This document shows positions 54,559 through 63,320 of a stretch of DNA of 64,000 nt, in pieces. The translations under genes and the position numbers were made by a program. Where the stretch lies: assembly GCF_011290685.1 (NCBI RefSeq), contig NZ_JAANYN010000016.1:1-64000 (forward strand). Reading direction: 5' to 3'. The number at the start of each line of letters is the position of its first letter. Position 1 is the stretch's first letter. This DNA is from Cyclobacterium plantarum. GTDB lineage: Bacteria; Bacteroidota; Bacteroidia; Cytophagales; Cyclobacteriaceae. The notes under the pieces are model-generated. The model was not told the origin of the DNA, ran no database searches, and was given only the letters and a program-made list of their open reading frames with translations.

Positions 54559-55517
54559 TGTTCGGCCGATTTGTTGGAACTTGTCCTTCCTATATGGACC
54601 AGGGCATCACCGGCATTGACTACCGGTTGATTATTGATGCCAATGACATGGCCCGATGAGGAGCTTTTCACAGGAACTTTTACCTGTCCGTAAGGGTCGG
54701 ATATTTTTGCCAATACCTGACCTCTCTTTACTTCATCTCCCAATGATACCGAGGCATTGAAAATTCCGGAAATTTTAGCCCTGACCCAGCCACTTTCCTG
54801 AATCTTCAATGTTCTTACCGATGGAAAATCGCCTGCTATCATGTCCAGGTGTTTCAAGAGTCTTCCGGTACCCATGATACCCTCCTGAATCACCTGTTCA
54901 TCCAAACGCATGGATTCTCCCCCTTCGAAAACCAAAATATGCTTCTTGTTTTTATAAGCTTCCTTACGGAAGGACTTGTCGATATGGGGAGAATTTACGG
55001 TGAAATTGGCCCCAAAGATCTCTGCCAGTTTCAACCCTGTCTTATCCCTGAAATCCACTCTTACCTGGGGATAATTGGAAAGCATCCTTCCCCCGGTATG
55101 GAAGTCTATGCCGAAATCTATTTGAGGGATGATCTCGTGTGTCATGATATAGGCAATCTGAGAGGCCAGAGATCCTTTACTGCTTCCGGGAAAACTCCTG
55201 TTGAGATCTCTTCCATCGGGAAAGGTTCTGGAATTACTTAAAAAACCATACACATTTACAAGGGGAATAAAAATAAGGGTACCCTTTTTGGGCTCATAGA
55301 TATTTTCTTCCAGCATTCTCTTTACTGTGACAATGCCATTAATTTCATCTCCATGGACTCCCCCACTGATCAAAACGGTAGGGCCAGGATTACTGGAACT
55401 CCGGATAAAAACCGGCAAATCAATAAGGGTATGGGTAGGAAGCCTTGCAATGGCTATCTCTATGTTCAGTGTTTGGCCGGGCCTAACCCTGATACCATTT
55501 ATCACCATTTCTTTCAT
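54552..55517 (-). CDS. Succinylglutamate desuccinylase/aspartoacylase-family zinc hydrolase
   Basis: 321 residues. The M14-like metal motif GGVHGDEINGI (about 52-62), the following DLNRSFPG segment and the His/Glu in GIDFHTGG and FEGGESM are present. A beta-rich C-terminal domain (about 240-315) follows, as in the family. It would remove an acyl or peptide group from an amino acid substrate. Relatives in Bacteroidota are often next to a RimK-type ligase gene; none is seen here. Substrate unknown. Confidence 0.88.
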   Translation of the reverse strand: MKEMVINGIRVRPGQTLNIEIAIARLPTHTLIDLPVFIRSSSNPGPTVLISGGVHGDEINGIVTVKRMLEENIYEPKKGTLIFIPLVNVYGFLSNSRTFPDGRDLNRSFPGSSKGSLASQIAYIMTHEIIPQIDFGIDFHTGGRMLSNYPQVRVDFRDKTGLKLAEIFGANFTVNSPHIDKSFRKEAYKNKKHILVFEGGESMRLDEQVIQEGIMGTGRLLKHLDMIAGDFPSVRTLKIQESGWVRAKISGIFNASVSLGDEVKRGQVLAKISDPYGQVKVPVKSSSSGHVIGINNQPVVNAGDALVHIGRTSSNKSAEHY

Positions 55518-55632
55518 AAAAAAGCAGACTATATTTATTTTTCCATAATGCTTAACCGCTACTTTTTAGGGCTAAATTGCTGGAAATTTTTTCTATCTGG
55601 TCAAATAACCTTTAATTCGTGGTATATTTTAT

Positions 55633-56676
55633 ATGATGAAGATACAAGAAAATATTTCTTTAAGTGCCTATAATACTTTTGGAATAAACAAAAAAGCCCG
55701 ATTTTTATGTGAAGCTGAAAGCAGGGAGGACGTACTTTACGCTTTTAATCAGTCCCGCATTTTAAACAAGCCCCTTTTCGTTCTTGGAGGAGGCAGTAAT
55801 ATCTTATTGCTCGAGGACCTGGATGCGGTAGTATTGAAAATCAACATTCAGGGAATTGACAGCATCCGGGAAGATGGTGAGCAGGTGATCCTGAAAGTAG
55901 GCGCAGGTGTGGTATGGCACGATTTGGTAAGGTATTCCATAGAAATGGGATTAAGCGGTTTGGAAAATCTTTCCTTGATTCCCGGTACCGTTGGAGCTGC
56001 TCCCATGCAAAATATTGGCGCCTATGGGGTGGAAATCAAATCGGTATTTGATCATCTGGAAGCCATGGAAATTCCTTCCGGAAAATTACGTGTGTTTACC
56101 GGGAAGGATTGCAGGTTTGGCTACAGAGAAAGTATCTTCAAAAATAAATTAAAGGGGAAGTATATCATCACTCATGTTGCCTTCAGGCTTAACAAAAAGC
56201 ACCAACCCAATATAAATTATGGAGATATCCGACTCACCCTGAAAGAAATGGGAAATGCTTATCCAAGCCCTGTCAATATCAGTGAAGCAGTAGTAAAAAT
56301 CCGGCAACAAAAACTTCCTGATCCAAAAGAATTGGGGAATGCCGGAAGTTTCTTCAAAAATCCAACCATACCCTTGTTTGACTTCAATCAGCTTAAGAAC
56401 CAATACCCGGAAATTCCGGGCTATCCCGTTGAAGACAACAGGGTAAAAATCCCGGCAGCCTGGCTGATTGACACTGCCGGCTGGAAGGGAAAACGATGTG
56501 GAGCTATAGGCGTGCATGAAAAACAGCCCCTTGTTCTGGTAAATTACGGCGGAGGTACCGGAACGGACATACTCGAATTGAGCGGGAAAATCCAGGCTGA
56601 TATTTTGGGCAAATTTGGTATCCAGCTTGAAAGGGAAGTTAATACCATCAGCTCGGAAAATTTGATCCAGCTTTGA
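55633..56676 (+). CDS. murB: UDP-N-acetylenolpyruvoylglucosamine reductase
   Basis: 347 residues, type I MurB. FAD-binding motifs LGGGSNILLLEDLD (about 51-64) and SLIPGTVGAAPMQNIGAYG (about 116-134), YRESIF, and the catalytic Ser in GNAGSFFKNP are visible. It makes UDP-N-acetylmuramate with NADPH in the second step of peptidoglycan precursor synthesis. Either of two adjacent Met codons (55633, 55636) may start it. It stands alone between divergent and convergent neighbours. Confidence 0.95.
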   Translation: MMKIQENISLSAYNTFGINKKARFLCEAESREDVLYAFNQSRILNKPLFVLGGGSNILLLEDLDAVVLKINIQGIDSIREDGEQVILKVGAGVVWHDLVRYSIEMGLSGLENLSLIPGTVGAAPMQNIGAYGVEIKSVFDHLEAMEIPSGKLRVFTGKDCRFGYRESIFKNKLKGKYIITHVAFRLNKKHQPNINYGDIRLTLKEMGNAYPSPVNISEAVVKIRQQKLPDPKELGNAGSFFKNPTIPLFDFNQLKNQYPEIPGYPVEDNRVKIPAAWLIDTAGWKGKRCGAIGVHEKQPLVLVNYGGGTGTDILELSGKIQADILGKFGIQLEREVNTISSENLIQL

Positions 56677-56898
56677 TACCCGCCGGGTTCAGGCGCAAAG
56701 GAATGCTATGCGCAACTGATTTGATTGTCCGGGGATGAGCCTTCTTGTATTTGTTGGTTTTGGATATAATGCAGAATCGCTTGTCTGCCAGTTATCAAAT
56801 TCTCCTATGGATAGTACCTACAAAGAGTTCCTTAAAAGACCTGCCAATACCCGTTTGAGGAGAAGGCAATATGAATTAAAACCTATTAGAAGGGCATT

Positions 56899-57381
56899 TC
56901 AAATCAAATCATCCTTTATTTGAAGCGTCTTTTGATAGTGTTCCACCCTCACGCCGAACTTTTCGAGAAACACCAATCCTTCATCAATTCCAATTCCTTT
57001 GTAGCTGGCATAGGAATACAAATAAACCACCTTTTGAATACCCATGGAATAGATGATTCGCGCACAAGGGAGACAAGGAGCCAGGGTCACATAAAGGGTG
57101 GATCCTTCGACAGAGGCCTTGTTTTTAACGGCATACAGGATTGCATTTTGTTCAGCGTGCAATGCCAGTGAACAGCTTCCTTTACTATCTCTGCTACATC
57201 CGACTTCAGGAAATTCTTCGTCACAATTGTGGGTTCCTGAAGGAGGCCCATTATAACCAATGGAAATAATACGGGTTTCTTTGCACAGGACAGCACCAAC
57301 ATGCTTTTTGATACAATGGGATCGTTGGGCAAGGCTGACTGCCAATTCCATAAAAATATCATCAAAATCTGGTTTGGCCAT
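56899..57381 (-). CDS. dCMP deaminase (ComEB-like)
   Basis: 160 residues from ATG 57381; an in-frame TTG farther up (57432) is less likely. The zinc-binding HAEQNA (about 87-92) and APCLPC (about 115-120) motifs are intact, with the upstream GTHNCDEE segment typical of dCMP/cytidylate deaminases. It makes dUMP from dCMP for dTMP synthesis. A tRNA or cytosine deaminase role is less likely because of the GTHNCDE segment. Confidence 0.9.
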   Translation of the reverse strand: MAKPDFDDIFMELAVSLAQRSHCIKKHVGAVLCKETRIISIGYNGPPSGTHNCDEEFPEVGCSRDSKGSCSLALHAEQNAILYAVKNKASVEGSTLYVTLAPCLPCARIIYSMGIQKVVYLYSYASYKGIGIDEGLVFLEKFGVRVEHYQKTLQIKDDLI

Positions 57382-57604
57382 AATGTAAAATTCTGTTAGT
57401 AAAGATAATCTGGTTTCCTTCAGATAAGGCAATGCCAGATAATATTCCCGGGCATTGCTTCACAAATCTAGTATTTTTAACGTTTTCGTTTAGTGGAAAA
57501 TTTGGCTTAAAAAAAATAATCTTCAGCAAAATTTATTTATTAAAAATAAAATTCTACTTTTGTATCAATTTATTTGCTTTTCAAAAACACGTTTATGCAT
57601 TTCA

Positions 57605-57982
57605 ATGGTTAAAATAGTTTTAATTGACGATGATCCTATCAGTATTTTCGTTACAGAAAAATTGATTCAACGGAATATCATGGAGCCTTGTAGGGTTTTC
57701 TCTTTTGACAATGCTATGGATGCCTTAAAAGACATTTATCAGATCAACCCCCATTATTTATTCCTTGACCTGAATATGCCGGAAATGACAGGCTGGGATT
57801 TTTTGGAAGTTTTCAATCCTGTCAAAGCAGATCCTGAGATTTATATTTTAAGCAGTTCCGTTGATGAACGGGATATCATGAAGGCCAATCAATATGATAA
57901 AGTAAAGAAATACCTTTCCAAACCACTTATCAAGCAATACATCAATTTGATTTTTGGAAAATCGGGACAGGGTTCCCACTGA
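57605..57982 (+). CDS. Stand-alone receiver-domain response regulator
   Basis: 125 residues from ATG 57605; the earlier TTG at 57560 lies on a promoter-like box. One CheY-like receiver: DDD acid pocket (about 8-10), phospho-Asp in LFLDLNMPEM (about 57), the S/T in ILSSSVD, and Lys in LSKPL. No output domain. A TACTTTTG box at 57555-57562 fits the -7 consensus and would place transcription start near 57570. Partner kinase unknown. Confidence 0.9.
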   Translation: MVKIVLIDDDPISIFVTEKLIQRNIMEPCRVFSFDNAMDALKDIYQINPHYLFLDLNMPEMTGWDFLEVFNPVKADPEIYILSSSVDERDIMKANQYDKVKKYLSKPLIKQYINLIFGKSGQGSH

Positions 57983-58053
57983 AAAAATTAATTTTTTTAG
58001 GCTAAGCAGAAACTACTTTTGCTGAAATTGGTTTATACATAAAAAATAAAACC

Positions 58054-58539
58054 ATGGCAAAAGCGAATCCCAACCTGATATTTAAACTGCGTAAAACAGT
58101 AGAAAAATTAAAGAAAGGTGCAACTTACCAATGGGGGCACATGGGTGCCTGTAATTGTGGAAACCTGGCACAGGAAATCATTCAGATAAGTAAGGCTGAA
58201 ATTCATAGGTTGGCCATGCAGCGTTCCGGAGATTGGAGCGAACAGCTGGTAGACTATTGTCCGAGTAGTGGCATGCCCATGGACCTTATGATTTCAAAAC
58301 TGTTGGATTCAGGGCTGGAAAGAGATGATCTGATTCACCTGGAAAAGTTGTCAGACCCTGAAATATTGTCCCATATCCCAAAAGAGCGGAGGGATAAAAT
58401 GGTTAAAAATCACATTGCGGATGTAATTCTTTATCTGGAAACCTGGACGCAGGTCCTGGAAACACAATGGGCTGCTGCTCAGTCCATACAGCTCCTTTCT
58501 GTAGGCCGGAAAATAAATTATTCAGAGGCCTTGAGTTAA
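58054..58539 (+). CDS. Hypothetical protein
   Basis: 161 residues, soluble and mostly helical. The opening MAKANPNLIFKLRKTVEKLK and the Cys pair (ACNCGNLAQ, about 33-41) stand out, together with a third Cys (DYCPSSGMP). I do not recognise a family; the C-C pair could bind a metal, but no second complete pair is seen. It follows the receiver gene by 71 bp. Probably a conserved Bacteroidota protein of unknown function. Confidence 0.72.
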   Translation: MAKANPNLIFKLRKTVEKLKKGATYQWGHMGACNCGNLAQEIIQISKAEIHRLAMQRSGDWSEQLVDYCPSSGMPMDLMISKLLDSGLERDDLIHLEKLSDPEILSHIPKERRDKMVKNHIADVILYLETWTQVLETQWAAAQSIQLLSVGRKINYSEALS

Positions 58540-58594
58540 TTCCGAAAATTTCATTAATTAGCCAAAACTAACGTACATAAAAAACCTGGGGCTT

Positions 58595-58795
58595 ATGAAT
58601 GAAGACTTTGACAACGATTTTGAAGAGGATCCTGATGACGAATTCGATGAGGAATTCAACGACTTGGTTTTCGATGAAGAAGAAGACAATGGACTGGAAG
58701 ATGATGTTTTCATGGATTTTGATGAAGATGATTTTGATGAATTGGAGGAAGACTTTTCAGAAGAGGATGAATTTGAAGACGATGAGTTTGAATAA
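58595..58795 (+). CDS. Highly acidic small protein
   Basis: 66 residues, of which well over half are D or E, in repeats such as DDEFDEEFND, DEEEDNG and DEDDFDEL. There is no signal peptide. A GGGGC run is positioned about 7 bp before the ATG as a possible ribosome site. The strong bias leaves the other frames open too (a Ser-rich minus-strand frame), so the coding call rests on the start context and the aromatic residues. Function unknown; DNA- or cation-mimic roles are speculation. Confidence 0.5.
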   Translation: MNEDFDNDFEEDPDDEFDEEFNDLVFDEEEDNGLEDDVFMDFDEDDFDELEEDFSEEDEFEDDEFE

Positions 58796-58930
58796 TACTC
58801 TCGTGGATCAAACTCATTTAGTGGATTCATGAAATTGAGGCTTTACCGGTATTGGTTTGGATAAATCCTTTGTAATCCGTTTTTTGCTTCCTAAATTGCG
58901 TTCAAATTTGATATCAAAACCATTTTGTAT

Positions 58931-59077
58931 ATGTTATTAGAAATATTTAGTTCTCCGATAGCGTCCGGAGCCCAGGTTTTTTGGTTGATTGTGGCCATCC
59001 TGGTTGGCTTGGGAGCTGGCTTGTCTGCCATTGATTTTAGAAGCACTTTGTTTAAAAAAGAAGAGAAAGATCATTAA
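58931..59077 (+). CDS. 48-residue single-span membrane protein
   Basis: The frame reads MLLEIFSSPIASGAQVFWLI, then a hydrophobic helix VAILVGLGAGLSAI, and a charged tail FKKEEKDH. It is immediately followed by a perfect terminator. Composition and the terminator argue for a real small gene. I do not know a family. Confidence 0.6.
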   Translation: MLLEIFSSPIASGAQVFWLIVAILVGLGAGLSAIDFRSTLFKKEEKDH

Positions 59078-59108
59078 AAAAAGCCGGTCACATTGACCGG
59101 CTTTTTTT
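59076..59108. terminator. Bidirectional terminator between the small membrane gene and the POT transporter
   Basis: AAGCCGGTCA (59081-59090) pairs perfectly with TGACCGGCTT (59094-59103) with A and T tracts on both sides. It fits both converging transcripts. Confidence 0.93.
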
Positions 59109-59139
59109 ACTTTTAGTTTTTTATACCATTTCATTTTTT

Positions 59140-60735
59140 TTATCGGACCTTGCCCATTAATTTTCTTATGGGACCGGATAAAACCATTAGCACCAATCCT
59201 GCGCCTACCACAGTGTAGACGATTAAAAGGTACTGTTGGGGCATTTCAGCCAATGCTTCGCTGGTACCCCCACTGGCACTTCCGGCAATTCTCCCTGCAA
59301 CAAGGTTACCCATAGCGATGGAAAGGAACCACATGCCCATCATTTGGCCGGCAAACTTCTTTGGTGCCAGTTTGGTGGTCAAACTCAAGCCCACAGGGCT
59401 AAGACTTAGCTCACCAAAGGTATGAAACAAGTAAGTAATCACCAGCCAGGTAGGAGCTGCCAAATCTCCTGAAGCGGCAATTTTGGCTGCAAAATACATG
59501 ACCAAAAATCCTATCCCCAACAAAATAAGCCCAAAAGAAAATTTCAAAGGGGAACTAGGTTCCATTTTTTTCCTGGCCAGCCCCACCCACATGGCTCCAA
59601 AAAAAGGAGCGAAAATAATGATAAATATACTGTTCACAGACTGAAAATATCCCGCAGGAATTTCCCAGCCCAACATCATCCTATCTGTAAATCTTTCTGC
59701 AAATAAATTCAGAGATGATCCGGCCTGCTCAAATCCGGACCAAAAAATTGCGGAAAAAACAAACAGAATCATGATCACCAGAACCTTCTTCTTTTGCTCC
59801 GCATCCAATCCCCCAAACAGTAAAACATAACCAAAATACAACAGTGCCACTATAGCGATTACGGTATTCGAAACTTCTGCAATGGCCACGGGATCCAGTC
59901 GGATGATTTGTAAAAAGAACAGTACTACCAAAACAAAAGTCAAGCCCAATATGAGCCACATCCCTTTAAAAGCACGTTTTTGTGCTGCCTTTTCCCCAGG
60001 ATCCTGTGGCAAAACAGCTTCTCCTATTCCTTTTAAATATCCTCCTGTGAGCTTGTACTGCACCAGGCCCATCAACATTCCGAATCCGGCAAGTCCAAAT
60101 CCAAGATGCCAATTGTATACAGCAAGGGTACTACAGGCTATTGGGGCCAAAAATGCACCCAAATTGATCCCCATATAGAAAATGGAAAATCCAGCATCTC
60201 TCTTGGAACTGTTTTCCGGATACAACTGCCCAACAATGGAACTGATATTCGGTTTGAGCAAACCTGTTCCCAAAACGATCAGTACAAGGCCCAAAAAGAA
60301 GGAAGGCAAGTCTATGCCCGAAAGTTGATTGGCAGTGCCTTCGTTTCCAGATAGCCAATGAAACAGACCCGGCAAAGCCATGGTAAAATGCCCTGTGGTG
60401 ATGATGATTCCACCGATCCAAACGGATTTTTTGAGACCGATTAGGCGGTCAGCTATCCAGCCTCCCGGAAGAGCCAGCAGATAAACCCCCATAGAATACA
60501 AACCGTAAATGGCCCCAGAGGTCTGATCATCAAAACCCAGGCCTCCGGCGGCAATAGGTGCTGTCATGAACAAAATGAGCAGGGCCCGCATGCCATAATA
60601 GCTAAATCGTTCCCACATTTCAGTAAAGAAAAGTGTCATCAGGCCTTTGGGGTGACCAAATAATTGGGGCCCTTCGTATTCCAGAATGTCTTCCGGGGCA
60701 TTGTGTTTTCCTAAAAACTTGTCTTCTTTTTTCAA
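59140..60735 (-). CDS. POT/PTR-family proton-dependent peptide transporter
   Basis: 531 residues with about 14 membrane helices. The family signature ExxER in FFTEMWERFSYYGMRALL (about 36-53), the FSIFYMGINLGAFLAP segment and FHTFGELSLSPVGLS are present. It imports di- and tripeptides with protons. The start seems to be TTG at 60735, with no ATG nearby; conserved sequence begins soon after (LFGHPKGL). It ends at a shared terminator. Confidence 0.93.
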   Translation of the reverse strand: MKKEDKFLGKHNAPEDILEYEGPQLFGHPKGLMTLFFTEMWERFSYYGMRALLILFMTAPIAAGGLGFDDQTSGAIYGLYSMGVYLLALPGGWIADRLIGLKKSVWIGGIIITTGHFTMALPGLFHWLSGNEGTANQLSGIDLPSFFLGLVLIVLGTGLLKPNISSIVGQLYPENSSKRDAGFSIFYMGINLGAFLAPIACSTLAVYNWHLGFGLAGFGMLMGLVQYKLTGGYLKGIGEAVLPQDPGEKAAQKRAFKGMWLILGLTFVLVVLFFLQIIRLDPVAIAEVSNTVIAIVALLYFGYVLLFGGLDAEQKKKVLVIMILFVFSAIFWSGFEQAGSSLNLFAERFTDRMMLGWEIPAGYFQSVNSIFIIIFAPFFGAMWVGLARKKMEPSSPLKFSFGLILLGIGFLVMYFAAKIAASGDLAAPTWLVITYLFHTFGELSLSPVGLSLTTKLAPKKFAGQMMGMWFLSIAMGNLVAGRIAGSASGGTSEALAEMPQQYLLIVYTVVGAGLVLMVLSGPIRKLMGKVR

Positions 60736-60849
60736 ATCAAATGCAGTGTAAGTGGTGGTATTTTATAAAATGGGTAATGGATTGAATACAATTATAACAT
60801 GATACTACCATTATTTCAGTATTATTGCAAAAAAACAAATGATCGTTAT

Positions 60850-61284
60850 ATGAAAACAGGAGAAATTCATACCGAAAAGGGTACCATGAAAATTAATTTT
60901 TATGATGAAGATGCCCCCAAAACTGTAGAAAATTTTATCCAACTTGCCCAAAAAGGGTTTTATGATGGGCTAACTTTCCATAGGGTTATCCCTAATTTTA
61001 TGGTACAGGGAGGCTGCCCCAAGGGAAACGGTACCGGTGGACCAGGCTACCACATCGACTGTGAGTTGGATGGGGAGCTACAATACCATGACAGGGGAGT
61101 ACTTTCCATGGCACATGCGGGAAGGAATACAGGAGGTTCCCAATTTTTCATTTGCCATAATCGGGACAACACGCAACATCTGGACAGAAACCATACCTGC
61201 TTTGGAAAAGTAACTGAAGGAATAGAGACCCTGGACCAGCTAAAACAAGGGGATAAAATCACAAAAATCATTATTCATGATTAA
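60850..61284 (+). CDS. Cyclophilin-type peptidyl-prolyl isomerase
   Basis: 144 residues from ATG 60850 (an earlier TTG-like extension to 60799 lacks homology). The cyclophilin core is clear: FHRVIPNFMVQGGCPKGNGTGGPGY in two parts, and GGSQFFICHNRDNTQHLDRN with the active-site residues R, F, Q and H. It has no signal peptide, so it is cytosolic, and catalyses proline isomerisation in folding. It ends 18 bp before the convergent nupC-like gene. Confidence 0.93.
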   Translation: MKTGEIHTEKGTMKINFYDEDAPKTVENFIQLAQKGFYDGLTFHRVIPNFMVQGGCPKGNGTGGPGYHIDCELDGELQYHDRGVLSMAHAGRNTGGSQFFICHNRDNTQHLDRNHTCFGKVTEGIETLDQLKQGDKITKIIIHD

Positions 61285-61302
61285 GGATAGGTCCGGAAAA
61301 AG

Positions 61303-62586
61303 CTAAAATAGTGCCCCGGCAACAGTGGCAGTCATCAGACAGGCTATGGTAGCGGCCAGTAAAGCACGCATACCCAGCCTTGAAAGGTTCCCCTGTTGTC
61401 CGGGTGCTATACTTCCAATCCCACCTACCTGAATGGCAATGGAACTGAAATTTGAAAAACCGCAAAGCGCATAGGTTGCTATAACAATGGATTTTTGAGA
61501 CAGGGAACCTGCAGCCTTCATTTCCGCCAGGCCCAAATAGGCCACAAATTCATTGATTACTGTTTTTTGCCCAAGTAAAGACCCTACCTCCAGGGTATCC
61601 TTCCATTCTACACCTATGACCCAGGCAAAAACCCTGAAAACCTGCCCCAAAAGGTATTCAAGCGACAAACCGGAAAATGTTCCATCGGTTCCAGATGCCA
61701 CCAATGCATTGAGCCCCGAGAAATCACCTACAATTTCAGAAAGTAAATAGTTTAGTGCTGCAATCACGGCAATGAAAGCCAACAACATGGCCCCAACATT
61801 AAGGGCCAGTTTCAATCCCTCAGCAGCTCCTCTTGACATGGCGTCTATGAGGTTTACATCAGGAATCTGATCACTGATTTGTAAATTGTCATTGATGATA
61901 TCCTTGTTTTCTTCAGGGATGATTATTTTAGAGATTACTATTGCGGCAGGGGCATTCATAATACTTGCCCCAAGCAGATAAGTGGCGAACCGGGTTTTTT
62001 CAACAGGGTCATCTCCCCCCAAAAAGGCAACATAGCCAGCCAATACCCCCCCGGCAATGGTAGCCATTCCGCCCGTCATCAAACACATCAGCTCAGATCT
62101 TGTCATGGTAGGAATAAATGGCCTGACCAATAGAGGCGCCTCCGTTTGACCTAAAAATATATTTCCTGCAGCTGACAAGCTCTCTGCACCCGATAGCCGC
62201 ATTGTCCTGGCCATTACCCAGGCAATTCCGAAAACGACCTTTTGAAGAATACCTAAATAATAAAGTCCTGCAGAAACAGTAGAAAAAAAGATAATGGTAG
62301 GCAAAACCTGAAATGCAAAAATAAATCCAAAAGAACTGGTAGCCAGATCTCCAAATAAAAACTCAGCCCCTTCTTCCGAAAAACTTAAAAAAGTTACAAA
62401 ACCCGCACTAACTTTGGAAAAAAGCCCGGCAACAAAATCAACCTTTGTAATCAAAATACCAAAAATCACCTGTAGGCTTATACCTATGCCCACCAAACGC
62501 CAATCTATTTTTTTTCTATTGACAGAAAACAGGGCGGCAAAAACTACCAGGACCAAAATCCCTAATACACCTCTTAAATAATCCAT
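61303..62586 (-). CDS. Concentrative nucleoside transporter (CNT/NupC family)
   Basis: 427 residues with about 10 membrane helices. Signature segments: FQVLPTIIFFSTVSAGLYYLG (split), NIFLGQTEAPLLVRPFIP, MTGGMATIAGGVLAGYV and NEFVAYLGL. It imports nucleosides with H+ or Na+. It sits downstream of a bifunctional nuclease gene (119-bp gap) in the typical etf-BFN-nupC order of Cytophagales. Confidence 0.93.
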   Translation of the reverse strand: MDYLRGVLGILVLVVFAALFSVNRKKIDWRLVGIGISLQVIFGILITKVDFVAGLFSKVSAGFVTFLSFSEEGAEFLFGDLATSSFGFIFAFQVLPTIIFFSTVSAGLYYLGILQKVVFGIAWVMARTMRLSGAESLSAAGNIFLGQTEAPLLVRPFIPTMTRSELMCLMTGGMATIAGGVLAGYVAFLGGDDPVEKTRFATYLLGASIMNAPAAIVISKIIIPEENKDIINDNLQISDQIPDVNLIDAMSRGAAEGLKLALNVGAMLLAFIAVIAALNYLLSEIVGDFSGLNALVASGTDGTFSGLSLEYLLGQVFRVFAWVIGVEWKDTLEVGSLLGQKTVINEFVAYLGLAEMKAAGSLSQKSIVIATYALCGFSNFSSIAIQVGGIGSIAPGQQGNLSRLGMRALLAATIACLMTATVAGALF

Positions 62587-62705
62587 ACCAGTCCTTTCAT
62601 TTCACAAACATCCCTTGCCGAACTGATAACGGATTTGCCATGGTAAGCCTTTCAAATTAAAATAATGGTTTGTGTAGAGGGAAGAAAAGCATGTCCAAGC
62701 TGGCT

Positions 62706-63317
62706 TTAATTTCTTCTATTGATCTCGTCTCTCAACCGGGCCGCCTTTTCATAGTCTTCATTGCTGATGGCCTTTTCAAGCATCTGGTTTAATTTATCCA
62801 GACTGAAATCCTTCAAGGAAGCTTCCTGAGATTTGCTCTTTTCTTTAGCCCCCTTACCAGTTCCGGCACCTGCCGATGCTTCCTGCTCTCTTTTTTCATC
62901 CTCTTCGGTAAATTCTATCGCCGCCTCCGTCATTACCGAACTGGCACAAAATATGGGTGCATCAAACCTGACTGCAATGGCAATAGCATCGGAAGGCCTT
63001 GCGTCAATTTCTACTTTCTTAAAAGAACTGTGGCACATGATTTTGGCATAAAACACTCCTTCTCTCATGTCTGAGATCAAAATATGATCCACAGAAAATT
63101 GAAAATTCGAAGCAAAAGATTTAAATAAATCGTGTGTCATAGGCCGATTGGGAATGATTTTCTCAATTTCTATGGCAATAGCCTGAGCTTCAAACATACC
63201 AATTACGATAGGAAGCTTTCTTTTACCTTCAGATTCACCCAATATTAGGGTAAAAGAACCTGATTGTGCGCTATTAGAAGACAAGCCCAGGATTTCTAAC
63301 TCAATTGTATTATCCAC
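62706..63317 (-). CDS. Bifunctional nuclease domain (DUF151) protein with UVR tail
   Basis: 203 residues. The N-terminal BFN domain (about 1-135; LPIVIGMFEAQAIAIEIE, DARPSDAIAIAVRFDAP) resembles the DNase/RNase of Thermotoga and plant BBD proteins. A charged linker (about 138-163) leads to a UvrB/UvrC motif (about 166-203; KLNQMLEKAISNEDYEKAARLRDE). The start is GTG 63317; no ATG is near. It stands 3 bp after etfA. Link between BFN and electron-transfer flavoprotein is common but unexplained. Confidence 0.9.
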   Translation of the reverse strand: MDNTIELEILGLSSNSAQSGSFTLILGESEGKRKLPIVIGMFEAQAIAIEIEKIIPNRPMTHDLFKSFASNFQFSVDHILISDMREGVFYAKIMCHSSFKKVEIDARPSDAIAIAVRFDAPIFCASSVMTEAAIEFTEEDEKREQEASAGAGTGKGAKEKSKSQEASLKDFSLDKLNQMLEKAISNEDYEKAARLRDEINRRN

Positions 63318-63320
63318 AGT

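Noticed and set aside
56735-56923. 62-codon plus-strand frame (inner start at 56807, MDSTYKEFLK)
   Set aside because: Overlaps the convergent dCMP deaminase end and has no family resemblance; the inner 38-codon part may be real but cannot be supported.
58558-58830. Ser-rich minus-strand frame opposite the acidic protein
   Set aside because: GAN/TCN codon complementarity explains it; Asp/Glu codons read in reverse give Ser-rich nonsense.
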